Under the pieces are notes generated by a model. It did no database searches. It was not told the DNA's origin and was given only the letters and a program-made list of their open reading frames with translations. Shown piece by piece: positions 9,396-17,775 of a stretch of 47,228 bases of DNA. The position numbers and the translations under genes are program-made. The stretch is from an uncultured Bacilli bacterium. GTDB lineage: Bacteria > Bacillota_I > Bacilli_A > RF39 > UBA660. The stretch spans positions 1-47,228 of the forward strand of contig CAKPAL010000002.1 of assembly GCA_934132925.1 (NCBI GenBank), read 5' to 3'. Numbering within the stretch: the first letter of the stretch is position 1; each line of letters starts with the position of its first letter.

Positions 9396-10289
9396 CTATT
9401 TTTTATTAACTTTTAAGGACTGTTTTATTAATGGCATAACATTATCTATATCATCTTCATCAGATATTTCTACTCTATAATCACCATTGCCCCAATGGCC
9501 AACATTTGTTATATCCCGTGTTATACCTAGTGGATCATTTAATGTTCCTTTTTTCATATTAATATCTAGTCTCAATTTATTCTGAGTAAACTCTACATCA
9601 ACTATGTTTTTTCTTCCTTTAAAAGCAATATATACTTTCTTTACATCTATATCAATATCATCTAATTCTAATATTCTATTTTTTAATATATTATAAAGTC
9701 TTCTGGTTTTTTCAGATACTTTGTTTAAATGATCATCTTCTATATATACTTTAATTTCTTTATTAATTTCTTTTTGTTCTGATTCTATTTGTATATCTTC
9801 TACTTTTACATTGCTTGTCTTCTTTATAAATTCTATATCCACTATATCTTCTTCATATCTTGTAACTTTAATCAAATCTACAGGAATGTTTTTAAAATCA
9901 GTAGCATTAAGTTGATAACTTGTATAAATTGGCGACGCAAATATAATTCTTGACTGACTCCAATCTACGTCTGATAATTTTAAATTAGAATCATTTTTTT
10001 CATTATACTTTAGTACAAACTCCGCTTTTCTCTCTAATAACAATTTTAAATACGTATATCCTTGATCTACTAAACTATGATTTTTAATGTTCTTATATTC
10101 TATAATTCTAAACGATTTACTCTCCTCATCATATGCTAAGGTATCTAGTCTAAAATTGCCCACAGCAAATTCTGTCTCTACAAATTTATATCCAAGAATC
10201 TTTTGCAAATTTTCCTCAAAGTATTTTTGTAATTCTTTTTCATTTTTAAAATCTTTTTGTTTTAATTCTTTATTATCTTTTATTATCAT
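9396..10289 (-). CDS. PD-(D/E)XK nuclease-like protein with C-terminal DUF5655 domain
   Basis: 297 aa, first gene of the five-gene operon. N-terminal nuclease-like part: NFRLDTLAYDEESKSFRIIE followed by YKN gives the D...ExK signature (around 45-66), then VDQGYTYLKLLLER, typical of NucS/RecB-like folds. The C-terminus (about 195-297) has ELDDIDIDVKKVYIAFK and VGHWGNGDYRVEISDEDD, a pattern I associate with DUF5655 (COG3586, once called predicted transport protein). Often seen near restriction systems. Possible role: accessory nuclease or DNA-binding subunit. 52 nt separate it from the methylase. Confidence 0.82.
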   Translation of the reverse strand: MIIKDNKELKQKDFKNEKELQKYFEENLQKILGYKFVETEFAVGNFRLDTLAYDEESKSFRIIEYKNIKNHSLVDQGYTYLKLLLERKAEFVLKYNEKNDSNLKLSDVDWSQSRIIFASPIYTSYQLNATDFKNIPVDLIKVTRYEEDIVDIEFIKKTSNVKVEDIQIESEQKEINKEIKVYIEDDHLNKVSEKTRRLYNILKNRILELDDIDIDVKKVYIAFKGRKNIVDVEFTQNKLRLDINMKKGTLNDPLGITRDITNVGHWGNGDYRVEISDEDDIDNVMPLIKQSLKVNKK

Positions 10290-10319
10290 CTAAATCACCT
10301 ATACTTCATCTCTTATTTA

Positions 10320-10328
10320 ATTATAACA
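10320..10328 (-). promoter_or_regulatory. Extended -10 promoter of the restriction-helicase operon
   Basis: Minus-strand TGTTATAAT is an extended -10 (TG-N-TATAAT) 31 nt before the DUF5655 gene. No good -35 is seen at 17 nt. A separate TTGACA at about 10384-10389 has no good partner box. Confidence 0.5.
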
Positions 10329-10393
10329 TATAAACAGTGCTTTTAGATATTTAACTTTCATTAAATGAATAAATTTATATTTTATGTCAATTT

Positions 10394-10421
10394 AAAACCC
10401 AATTTCTAAAAAAATCGGGTT
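10394..10421 (-). terminator. Terminator after the OLD-family gene
   Basis: Stem AACCCGATTT / AAATTGGGTT (one G-T pair) starts 4 nt past the stop codon of the OLD-like gene, followed by only four T. It separates that gene from the next operon. Confidence 0.65.
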
Positions 10422-10425
10422 ATTT

Positions 10426-11697
10426 TTACTCCATATTTAATATTTTTTTTATTTCTTCTATCAAAGGATTATTAAGAGTCAAATAGTTATCTATATTTTT
10501 AGAAAGTTTTGCTTTCACTGTATCTTCATTTCGCTTACCTTCAATAACTGTTACATCAAAAAATTCTTTTTTTGTTGATGGAACTTCTTTTATATTTAAA
10601 TTTAATATTTTATTTACTGCATCTAACGGTGCATACAATTCAATACATTCTCTTTTTAATGCTCTTTCTTCATTAGTATCGCCGTCTTTTACTACAAAGC
10701 ACTTTTTACCAGAAGTTTCAAGTTCTTTCTTTAAATATTCAATGTTGTCGCAACCACCTCCCGGTAGTACAAAATACTCATCTGCTTTTCCTAGAAGTTT
10801 AAGTGCTGACTTAATCCACTCCAAATCGTATGCACCTTCAACTAATATATAATTTTTAGAATTTACGTTATCTAGACTCTCAAGTAATTCTATCAATGAA
10901 CTATTCTTGTCATTAAACAACGGATATATATTTGCTCCATTTCTTGCATTTAAAATTTGTGCTGAATGTGTCGTTATTAATGTCTGCCCTATTTTGTTGT
11001 GTATTTTTTTTATCATGCTTTTTGCATTGTTAATAGAAAAAGAGTTTTCTATTTCATCAATCCCTAAAATTACATTATCAAATTTATTTCCTATAATCAA
11101 TGCATATAATAAATTTTTTTGAAAACCCGAACCTCTCGCTTCTATTGGAATACCATTTGCGGTAATATCAAATTTCAAGCTTGCATCATATTTAAATTTT
11201 TGTTCTCCAACAATTTCCGTAGAACTCTCATCCAATATTATAAAATTTCTATCAACGCCTTTTATTACCTCAGTTATAGAATTTTGAGATATGTCTTTAA
11301 GTTTCTGTAATAAGTCTTCATCTGTATTTTCCAATGTTTTTGCTATTGACAATTGTTGTATCATTTGTTTTACATCATAATTACCAACAGGAATATAAAT
11401 ATACTTTATTCCACTTAGGTCATCAATATTTTCAGGGACTACATTTAGTTTATAAGATGCACCAGTGTATTCTTTTTTATAAAATTTTCCATTATACATA
11501 ATTCCTATTTCAACTGTTTTCCCCTGCTCTCTTACAAATGATTTGTCAATTTTCTCTTGATTAAAAAATATGTCTAGGGCCTGCAGTATTGTAGATTTTC
11601 CAGAATCATTTTCTCCAATAAATAAATTGTGCTTTTTGATAACAATCGTTGCGCGTTCAAACTTTTTAAAATTTTTTATATAGATACTTTCTATCAT
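10426..11697 (-). CDS. OLD-family ATP-dependent nuclease (AAA_15/21 ATPase + TOPRIM)
   Basis: 423 aa. Walker A GENDSGKST at 28-36 after IKNFKKFERATIVI, the SMC/RecF-like N-terminus. Walker B LGIDEIENS followed by LITTHSAQIL, the H-loop of ABC-like ATPases. C-terminal TOPRIM: ILVEGAYDLEWIKSAL (catalytic Glu) and FVVKDGDTNEE (DxD). Overlapping core of the OLD nucleases, somewhat shorter than GajA or P2 OLD. Start ATG has AGGAGG 6 nt upstream. It is a single-gene unit between the R1 promoter/hairpin module and a terminator. Probably anti-phage; it is not next to a helicase gene as in Gabija. Confidence 0.86.
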   Translation of the reverse strand: MIESIYIKNFKKFERATIVIKKHNLFIGENDSGKSTILQALDIFFNQEKIDKSFVREQGKTVEIGIMYNGKFYKKEYTGASYKLNVVPENIDDLSGIKYIYIPVGNYDVKQMIQQLSIAKTLENTDEDLLQKLKDISQNSITEVIKGVDRNFIILDESSTEIVGEQKFKYDASLKFDITANGIPIEARGSGFQKNLLYALIIGNKFDNVILGIDEIENSFSINNAKSMIKKIHNKIGQTLITTHSAQILNARNGANIYPLFNDKNSSLIELLESLDNVNSKNYILVEGAYDLEWIKSALKLLGKADEYFVLPGGGCDNIEYLKKELETSGKKCFVVKDGDTNEERALKRECIELYAPLDAVNKILNLNIKEVPSTKKEFFDVTVIEGKRNEDTVKAKLSKNIDNYLTLNNPLIEEIKKILNME

Positions 11698-11726
11698 TTT
11701 TATTTCCTCCTACTTCTAGTTAACAT

Positions 11727-11773
11727 AAAAAACGCCAGCACAAAAAATCTATTAAATAGACCTGTACTAGCGT
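11727..11773 (-). terminator. R1 leader hairpin, copy 1 (attenuator-like) before the OLD gene
   Basis: On the minus strand the arm ACGCTAGTACA pairs with TGTGCTGGCGT (two G-T pairs) around an inner TCTATT/AATAGA stem, followed directly by T6. It lies between a strong promoter and the gene, so most transcripts could stop here unless antiterminated. The same hairpin precedes two other genes (about 16.67 and 17.78 kb). Confidence 0.75.
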
Positions 11774-11791
11774 CTTTCTTTAACTAACTTA

Positions 11792-11820
11792 AGTATATCA
11801 AATTATTTTTATTTAATCAA
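11792..11820 (-). promoter_or_regulatory. R1 promoter, copy 1
   Basis: TTGATT (11820-11815), 17-nt spacer, TATACT (11797-11792). Sequence from the -35 through the leader hairpin is nearly identical to the copies at 16719-16747 and 17843-17871. Confidence 0.75.
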
Positions 11821-11842
11821 CAAATTTAGACAAATTTCTCCA

Positions 11843-11961
11843 TACTAAAATAATATTAGTATATATCTATTGCTTATATATAATAGATGCAATAGGCATA
11901 TTGTTATTAGACCTAGGCTAATAACAACACTAATAAGACTTACATAGTAAGGCTTATAGTG
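11843..11961 (+). repeat. R2 structured hairpin element, copy A
   Basis: Consecutive hairpins: TACTAA/TTAGTA (11843-11861); CTATTGC/GCAATAG (11867-11895); TTGTTATTAG / CTAATAACAA with loop ACCTAGG (11901-11927); CACTA-ATAAG / CTTAT-AGTG (11928-11961), the last with an A-G mismatch, then CTTAC/GTAAG closing ATA. It lies between the DUF2726 stump and the R1 promoter and is antisense to the genes. Copies B and C follow the same plan with different stems. Confidence 0.8.
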
Positions 11962-11982
11962 AACATAATAAAATATATATAA

Positions 11983-12201
11983 TTATTTATTATTAACTAT
12001 TTCTTCTAATATACTTCTTATAATGCTTTCTTCTCTACTACCATTAGTAGTTAATCTAATTAATGGTATATTATATTTAGATATAATATTACTCTTTAAT
12101 ATATCTCTTTCTTTTTGTTTATTATCTTCTTTATGATATTTATATCCATCTACTTCTACTGCTGTAATGACATTTTTGAAAAAATAAACCTTAAGTTTCA
12201 T
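11983..12201 (-). pseudogene. 3' stump of a DUF2726-type nuclease gene, copy 1
   Basis: 72-aa open frame whose residues from about 15 on (AVEVDGYKYHKEDNKQKERD, then NIPLIRLTT) match the C-terminal half of DUF2726, a VSR/PD-(D/E)XK-like nuclease domain. The N-terminal Asp strand is missing. The first 14 residues (MKLKVYFFKNVITA) differ from the second copy at 16.9-17.2 kb; the two become nearly identical exactly at the AVEVDGY codons, so the upstream part has been replaced. The ATG overlaps the HEPN-like gene by 11 nt, so it may still be translated as a short tail protein, but it cannot be a complete nuclease. Confidence 0.75.
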
Positions 12202-13051
12202 TTTTTTCGTTTTTATATTGTTTTTCTATTTCATATATTTGATTAAAATAATTGTTAATTCTTTTTTTATCATCTTCAAAAGAAGAGGTGTCGTCGTTAT
12301 ACATATTTAATAGTTCTTTATATAGATTTAATCCATAACGTTTTATAAATTCTTCTTTATACTCTTTGGATAGTAAATAGTCTTTTAGTTTAAAGTAAAT
12401 ATAATCTAACTGTTCAATCGTAGTATTCTTAAAATCTATATTTTTAAAATCTTCAATCATTAAACGGTTAAACTCATATATATTTGGAAACTCATTTTTA
12501 TTTTTTTCATTTGCCTCTTCTAAAACTATTATTGATTTTTCATAAGATACTCGTATCTCTATATTTGATAAAATGAAATCTAACAATTCGTTTTTTTGTA
12601 ATTTGTTTAATTCATAATTTAAAACATAATTACAAACATCATATAGTCTAAAAAACTTTTCTTTATCTATACTGGTTTTAAAAATAATATATTCTTCTTC
12701 ACAATTAACTTTATCATAATGCTCATTCTTATTTCTAAAAGCCCTATATAATTCGGCAAATATATATTCTTTGGACTGACACTTCAAATTTTTTGATATT
12801 ATTGTTTCATTAAATAAACATTCTAGCTTGTGAGCATTTTCAAAATATTCCTTTTTATCAACAATTGCTCTGGCATAATTATATAAATTTATTTGAAACT
12901 GTTCAAATTTAGAATTTATATCATTTTGAATATCTGTATCAAATTTTTTCTGAATATTATTGATTAATCTTTTATATTCATTTAGATATTTATCAACTTT
13001 ATTTTTTCCAATCAATATAGATGATAAAATATGTTTCTTTTTTTCTTCCAT
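12191..13051 (-). CDS. HEPN-like protein (RX4H motif) downstream of the YobI-like ATPase
   Basis: 286 aa, almost entirely helical and lysine/glutamate-rich. LYRAFRNKNEHYDKV contains R106-N-K-N-E-H111, an R-X4-H motif in a helix, the signature of HEPN ribonucleases that act as toxins in many abortive-infection systems. No other domain recognised. It starts 10 nt after the ATPase gene ends, so the two form an ATPase-effector pair (inference). The HEPN call rests on this single motif and helical context. Confidence 0.55.
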   Translation of the reverse strand: MEEKKKHILSSILIGKNKVDKYLNEYKRLINNIQKKFDTDIQNDINSKFEQFQINLYNYARAIVDKKEYFENAHKLECLFNETIISKNLKCQSKEYIFAELYRAFRNKNEHYDKVNCEEEYIIFKTSIDKEKFFRLYDVCNYVLNYELNKLQKNELLDFILSNIEIRVSYEKSIIVLEEANEKNKNEFPNIYEFNRLMIEDFKNIDFKNTTIEQLDYIYFKLKDYLLSKEYKEEFIKRYGLNLYKELLNMYNDDTSSFEDDKKRINNYFNQIYEIEKQYKNEKNET

Positions 13052-13061
13052 CGGTTCACCA

Positions 13062-14852
13062 CTAAATTTTTGTTTTATTATATGTCACACGAATTTTATT
13101 TTTTTTAATCTCGCAATTATTTATAATACCTTTTAATTGTAAATAGTTCATTAATGTATACATATAGTCAACATTTTCAAATGATAAAGATGTAGTAACA
13201 CCATTTCTTATTTTGCTTATTCTTTCATTTATTTCATATAAATATTTAATATTTATAGGATTAGATTTATGTAAATATATAAAATAATTAATTTTATCTT
13301 TTATTTCTAAGCAGAAAAATAACTGTTCTACTATGGAATCATTTAAGAAAATATTATTTTTTATTATTTCATTTATCAGATATGATAATCCTTTTTTAGA
13401 AATTATTGATATGTCAATAACATCTAACAATTGTATTTTTTTATTAATATCAATATTACTATTTATTATCTCGTCTATAATAAATGTGTCATGTTCAATA
13501 TTATTTTTTAAATTCAAATAATCATCATATTTATTAACCACCAATTTAGACAATAGGATTATATTTTTTTTAAATAAATAATTATATGTATCTATGTTTA
13601 AATCTACTTTATTAAAATTTATTAATTCTTCAACAAATTCTTCATTGATTTCTAATTCGTAATTAAATAAAGAAATAATATAATCAAATTTTTCGGCTAT
13701 AATTTTATAATTTATTAGTGAATTTGAAGTAGAATAAATCATTTTTGATTCAAAATCTTTGAAATTATCATCATTAATTACATTATAGTCGTTTCCAATT
13801 TCTGATAATAAGTATTGTATTACTTCATCTATTTCACCAACTTCATTATAATAACATAAAATATTTTTCATTGATATATTAATATAATTTTCAGTAATAA
13901 TTTCTTTCCATAAACTAGTGTCTTCAATATCATTAATATTAGTAATATTTTCATTTTCTTTCTCTAATATTAAAATTTTCTCCTTTTTATTTAAATTAGA
14001 AGAATTAATAGCTTTTAAAATATTAAGTTCTTTACTATCATATATTTTAAAACTATTATAAAATTTGGCAAACGAATTTGATTCAATAAGTTTATCTTTG
14101 AAATTAGTAAAATTGTCATTTTCAAATAGCATGTCTATTACATCAGCATCTTTATAATAGTTATCAATTTCATACAAATCTATTAATTTATCATAAAACG
14201 ATTTATTTGGAACATAAAATTTGTTATTGTAAAATATATCTATAATTGCCACCACTATTTCATCATAATCTTTAAATGATGGTTTCAAATAATTAATGTT
14301 TAAAATGCTTGTTTCATTAATTTTTAATTTATTTAAAAAATCAACATTTTGTTCTAAAAATTCTTTTAATTTTACATAGCAATTTTCTTTTAAATCAAGT
14401 TTAATATTTTCTAATATTAATTTTAACCATTTTTTATTATTAGTTATGATTTCTAAATTATTAAAGAAATATAAAATTAATTCATTATCAAATATTTTTT
14501 GCAACACTTTTGTGAAATTAATTTCATTATAATTACAATATTCATCTAAAAATTTTAGTTTATAATTATTCATTTGTTTAAATTGAGAGTAAAATTTCTG
14601 CTGCTTGAGAGAAGAAATATTATTTATTAGATAGTCACATATATAAAAATTTAAAACTGTTTCTTTATTAAAATCTTTTGCTTGAATAATGTTAACAATC
14701 TTTTCTACATTTTTTAATTCATAATTATAATTTGCTTTTTCATTAGTATCAACCATTATTAAGAATGAATAATCCATTTGAGTTAAATCCCCTGACTTAA
14801 AATAAGACAAATTATTTTCATAGTTTTCTTTAATAAAGCCATTTTTTACCAA
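13062..14852 (-). CDS. C-terminal half of the YobI-like protein (after an in-frame TAG)
   Basis: 596 aa from a TTG, but this is very probably not an independent gene. The frame is open upstream for 18 more codons to a TAG at 14907-14909, which is the stop of the ATPase half in the same frame. Removing that one stop joins ...EILNIDSINE to LSNDDNYKELL and gives about 1,173 aa, close to the length I recall for YobI-family ATPases (about 1,200). The segment LVKNGFIKENYENNLSYF resembles the conserved 'NGYIDE-Y--YISYF' block that follows the ATPase domain in those proteins. The remainder is a helical, Asn/Ile-rich region without recognised motifs. No ribosome binding site precedes the TTG. Confidence 0.75.
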   Translation of the reverse strand: MVKNGFIKENYENNLSYFKSGDLTQMDYSFLIMVDTNEKANYNYELKNVEKIVNIIQAKDFNKETVLNFYICDYLINNISSLKQQKFYSQFKQMNNYKLKFLDEYCNYNEINFTKVLQKIFDNELILYFFNNLEIITNNKKWLKLILENIKLDLKENCYVKLKEFLEQNVDFLNKLKINETSILNINYLKPSFKDYDEIVVAIIDIFYNNKFYVPNKSFYDKLIDLYEIDNYYKDADVIDMLFENDNFTNFKDKLIESNSFAKFYNSFKIYDSKELNILKAINSSNLNKKEKILILEKENENITNINDIEDTSLWKEIITENYINISMKNILCYYNEVGEIDEVIQYLLSEIGNDYNVINDDNFKDFESKMIYSTSNSLINYKIIAEKFDYIISLFNYELEINEEFVEELINFNKVDLNIDTYNYLFKKNIILLSKLVVNKYDDYLNLKNNIEHDTFIIDEIINSNIDINKKIQLLDVIDISIISKKGLSYLINEIIKNNIFLNDSIVEQLFFCLEIKDKINYFIYLHKSNPINIKYLYEINERISKIRNGVTTSLSFENVDYMYTLMNYLQLKGIINNCEIKKNKIRVTYNKTKI

Positions 14853-14906
14853 AGAAATTAGAATTTTATTGTTTAGTAGTTCTTTATAATTATCATCATT
14901 ACTTAA

Positions 14907-16583
14907 CTATTCGTTTATACTATCAATGTTCAGTATTTCTTCCATAGACATTTCTTTATATTTTTCTATTAATTCTTTATTATAGATAATTTTTTCTTCC
15001 ATTTTTTCAAATTCATAATCTAATTTCTCTACTTTATCTAAAAATTCATTTTTAATTTTTGCTTCAATAGATTTTGTGTTATAACTAGAAAAGTTACAGC
15101 GAATATCTTTATTTCGTAAATCCTCAATATTTATTTCAGAATTAATAAAACCATCAAGAGATAATTCTTGTTCACCAATATAAATTTTTGTTTTATTTAT
15201 GTAATTATTAAAATATTCATTTTTTAAAATGTCTAGTAAAAATGATTTTTTTAAATCTTTTAAATCCTTAATTTTTTGACTTTTTGCATCATTAATTTCT
15301 TTAACAATTTGATTATTATTTTCAATTAATTCATTAATTAGCATTCTTATAAACTCTTTTTTAGAATTAAATATATTATACAAATCACCATCATATTCAA
15401 GTCTTTTATCAAAATCAGAAGGGTTGATATTTTTATAACTAATGATAGCAAACAATTGTGTATAGTCGATATCCTGATTATCTTTTAATACATCAATATA
15501 CATCTTAAATTCCATAAAAATATTATTTAATAATCTTCTATCTTGTATGTGTAGGCTTAATATGCTAAACAAATTCTCATTAATTGTTAACTCATATTTA
15601 TTTTGAATTTTTTTATATAATTCCATTATATATTGTTTTGCATTTTGGCTTGAAAACTTTGAGATGACTGGTATTATATTATCAAAAAATTTCACTCGAT
15701 CCTCCGGATTTAAAAACAAATCATCCCTCAAAGCGTAAATAAAAATTACACCACCATTTTTAGAAATAGTTTCATTAGAATTCAACATGAAATTAAGTTC
15801 TTTCAATTTTTTAAATATTTCTAATGATATTTTCTCATATCTATCTAAGTCTTCTATGATAAGAATTTTAGTTTTTGTTTGTTTAAAAAAATATACAATT
15901 TCATCTAGATATTTATTAAATACCGACTTTTCATCATTATTCGAAAATGAAATTTCTAAGTCTTTATATTTCAGTGCTAAAGTATTTATATATATTTGAA
16001 TTATACTAATTAATTTATATATGCATAGAAATATAACTATAAAATATATATAATATATAATAAAGATAATACTATCAGAAAGGTATTGATGAAAAAAATT
16101 GTACAATGGAGTGAGCATGGCCTCATAAACCTCTGGAAAATAAAAATTTATACATAACATTATGAAACATGAAATTATTGCTAATGAAATTTTTTTTAAT
16201 CCACTAATATATTTAATTCTTTTAAATCTAGACAATGGCAATTTATTTTCATCAATAGTGTAAATTATTTGTTGTAATATTTTTGTTTCTATTTCATTAG
16301 AAACAATATTGGTTTCATCACCTGTTGCTTGTTTATAATTACCTAATGATATTCTTATACTTTTGTAACTATTATCTATTTTTTTTAATATTGAATTTAT
16401 TATACTAGTTTTACCAATTCCATATCTTCCTGTAAAAGCAATTATTTTATTTTTATGTTTAATTGCCTCCATAAAACTATTAAAATATATATTTTTTTCA
16501 TCAACATCATCTCTTGGAGCTAATGAAAAAAATATTTCATCTTTATTTTGCAATTCCTTCCTTTTAAAAACTTTTTTACTCAT
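14907..16583 (-). CDS. YobI-like membrane-associated P-loop ATPase, N-terminal half
   Basis: 558 aa to an in-frame TAG. Walker A GRYGIGKTS at 52-60, preceded by FMEAIKHKNKIIAFT; two or more membrane helices at about 128-150 and 165-195 inserted in the ATPase domain; Walker B ILIIEDLDRYE, then IFIYALRDDLFL and RRLLNNIFMEF sensor-like motifs. This arrangement (P-loop, membrane insert, DLDR) is that of KAP/YobI NTPases. Start ATG has GAGGTG upstream; a nearby out-of-frame ATG ends after two codons. It is followed in the same frame by the C-terminal half and then by a HEPN-like gene. Probably a defence ATPase, and either inactivated by a nonsense mutation or dependent on readthrough. Confidence 0.82.
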   Translation of the reverse strand: MSKKVFKRKELQNKDEIFFSLAPRDDVDEKNIYFNSFMEAIKHKNKIIAFTGRYGIGKTSIINSILKKIDNSYKSIRISLGNYKQATGDETNIVSNEIETKILQQIIYTIDENKLPLSRFKRIKYISGLKKISLAIISCFIMLCINFYFPEVYEAMLTPLYNFFHQYLSDSIIFIIYYIYFIVIFLCIYKLISIIQIYINTLALKYKDLEISFSNNDEKSVFNKYLDEIVYFFKQTKTKILIIEDLDRYEKISLEIFKKLKELNFMLNSNETISKNGGVIFIYALRDDLFLNPEDRVKFFDNIIPVISKFSSQNAKQYIMELYKKIQNKYELTINENLFSILSLHIQDRRLLNNIFMEFKMYIDVLKDNQDIDYTQLFAIISYKNINPSDFDKRLEYDGDLYNIFNSKKEFIRMLINELIENNNQIVKEINDAKSQKIKDLKDLKKSFLLDILKNEYFNNYINKTKIYIGEQELSLDGFINSEINIEDLRNKDIRCNFSSYNTKSIEAKIKNEFLDKVEKLDYEFEKMEEKIIYNKELIEKYKEMSMEEILNIDSINE

Positions 16584-16602
16584 TCATGTACACCTCACTT
16601 CG

Positions 16603-16644
16603 AAAAAATAAGCAGTATCCATCTAAAAAAGAATAAATACTGCT
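16603..16644 (-). terminator. Second attenuator-like hairpin before the YobI-like gene
   Basis: Stem AGCAGTAT / ATACTGCT followed by TTATTTTTTC, between the R1 hairpin and the start codon. In this copy the R1 3' arm is cut short (TGTGCT then diverges), and this different hairpin stands in the same place. Confidence 0.6.
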
Positions 16645-16663
16645 ATCTTTCATTTATAATTAT

Positions 16664-16747
16664 AGCACAAAAAATCTATTAAATAGACCTGTACTAGCGT
16701 CTTTCTTTAACTAAATTAAGTATATCAAATTATTTTTATTTAATCAA
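16664..16747 (-). promoter_or_regulatory. R1 promoter-leader module, copy 2
   Basis: Promoter TTGATT (16747-16742), 17 nt, TATACT (16724-16719), then the conserved leader with GACGCTAGTACAGG, the inner TCTATT/AATAGA stem and T6. The outer 3' arm is truncated after TGTGCT. Confidence 0.72.
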
Positions 16748-16769
16748 CAAATTTAGACAAATTTCTCTA

Positions 16770-16889
16770 TACTAAAATAATATTAGTATATAGTTATTAC
16801 TTATATATAATAGATACAATAGGCATATTGTTATTAGACCTTAGGCTAATATCAACACTAATAAGACTTACATAGTAAGGCTTATAGTG
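16770..16889 (+). repeat. R2 structured hairpin element, copy B
   Basis: Same order as copy A. Third hairpin TTGtTATTAG / CTAATAtCAA with the 8-nt loop ACCTTAGG; last hairpin identical to copy A (CACTAATAAG-A-CTTAC-ATA-GTAAG-G-CTTATAGTG in separate parts). Single changes relative to A lie in H1 and in the loop. Confidence 0.78.
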
Positions 16890-16910
16890 AACATAATAAA
16901 ATATATATAA

Positions 16911-17217
16911 TTATTTATTATTAACTATCCCTTCTAATTTACTTCTTATAATACTCTCTTCTCTACTACTATTAGTAGTTAATCTTATTAATGGTATATT
17001 ATATTTAGATAGTATATTATTCTTTAATATATCCCTTTCTTTTTGTTTATTATCTTCTTTATGATATTTATATCCATCTACTTCTACCGCTAATAATGGT
17101 TTTTTACTTATATTATTATATATTAAGAAATCTATATGAGTATTATGGTGAGAAGTATATTTTCTTTCTTCTTCTGTTAATAATGTTTTATCTTTTATTA
17201 ATATATCTAAAATTTTA
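16911..17217 (-). pseudogene. 3' stump of a DUF2726-type nuclease gene, copy 2
   Basis: About 102 codons without a usable start. It keeps more of the domain than copy 1: HIDFLIYNNISKKPLLAVEV contains the D...ExD nuclease strand, then DGYKYHKEDNKQKERDIL and NIPLIRLTTNSSREES. Its frame runs into the end of the secreted-protein gene, whose stop is at 17215-17217, so an earlier full-length gene was cut and a new gene joined at this point. From AVEVDGY on it is almost identical to copy 1, including the R2 and R1 sequences that follow. Confidence 0.75.
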
Positions 17218-17757
17218 TTTATGTTTTCTTTTATATAAATATACTCCTCCTGATATTACTCCTATACCTAAGATTGTGTTTAATAAACTATTGCTATCCT
17301 TTTCATCTTCACTATCATTATCTTCAATATTTTTACTAGTGGATATTATACAACTTCCATCATCCACCTCTGCCTTCGGATCATAGTTATCTGCTGATGG
17401 ATTTTTACATCCTAGTACATAATATTCACAGGTTCCGTTATCTTTATTTGCTGATGAATTATAGTTCTTTGCTGTTTCATCTGTGCATCCATATGTATAA
17501 TAGATACAACTTCCATCATCTCTATTAGCACTAGAATTATAATTACTTGCATTTTTGTCTGTGCACCCATAAGTATAGGTAACTGTTGGTGTACATGTAC
17601 AATTAGGACTTAAAGTACCATCATTACAAACCAATCTTCCAGAACTACTACAACCGCTAACACCACCATGATGAGAACAGCAACCCCTCGTTGCATTAAC
17701 CTTTAATGGCATCAATAGTATAATGCACACTAAAATTACTATTATTTTTTTCTTCAT
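17215..17757 (-). CDS. Secreted, membrane-anchored protein with three Cys repeats
   Basis: 180 aa. Signal peptide MKKKIIVILVCIILLMPLKVNA, then a YHYH-like RGCCSHHGGVSGC block with many cysteines. Next come three tandem repeats of the form GC-D--A-NY-S-A--DDGSC (about residues 64-142), a type common in secreted proteins of unrelated bacteria. An acidic linker (NIEDNDSEDEKDS) leads to a C-terminal helix LLNTILGIGVISGGVYLY and a basic KRKHK tail; no LPXTG sortase motif. It is the only exported protein in the island and is driven by the same R1 promoter-hairpin module as two intracellular defence genes. Function unknown. Confidence 0.85.
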   Translation of the reverse strand: MKKKIIVILVCIILLMPLKVNATRGCCSHHGGVSGCSSSGRLVCNDGTLSPNCTCTPTVTYTYGCTDKNASNYNSSANRDDGSCIYYTYGCTDETAKNYNSSANKDNGTCEYYVLGCKNPSADNYDPKAEVDDGSCIISTSKNIEDNDSEDEKDSNSLLNTILGIGVISGGVYLYKRKHK

Positions 17758-17775
17758 TCTATATCACCCTACCAC

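Noticed and set aside
3840..11697. Gabija (OLD nuclease GajA + UvrD-like GajB)
   Set aside because: An OLD-like nuclease and a UvrD-like helicase are both present but lie in different transcription units with a terminator, a promoter and three other genes between them, and the helicase is coupled to a DUF2290-like gene instead.
14907..14909. Recoding of TAG as an amino acid in this organism
   Set aside because: TAG ends several other genes in sensible places (uvrA, the antitoxin, the 45-aa gene), so it is used as a stop codon.
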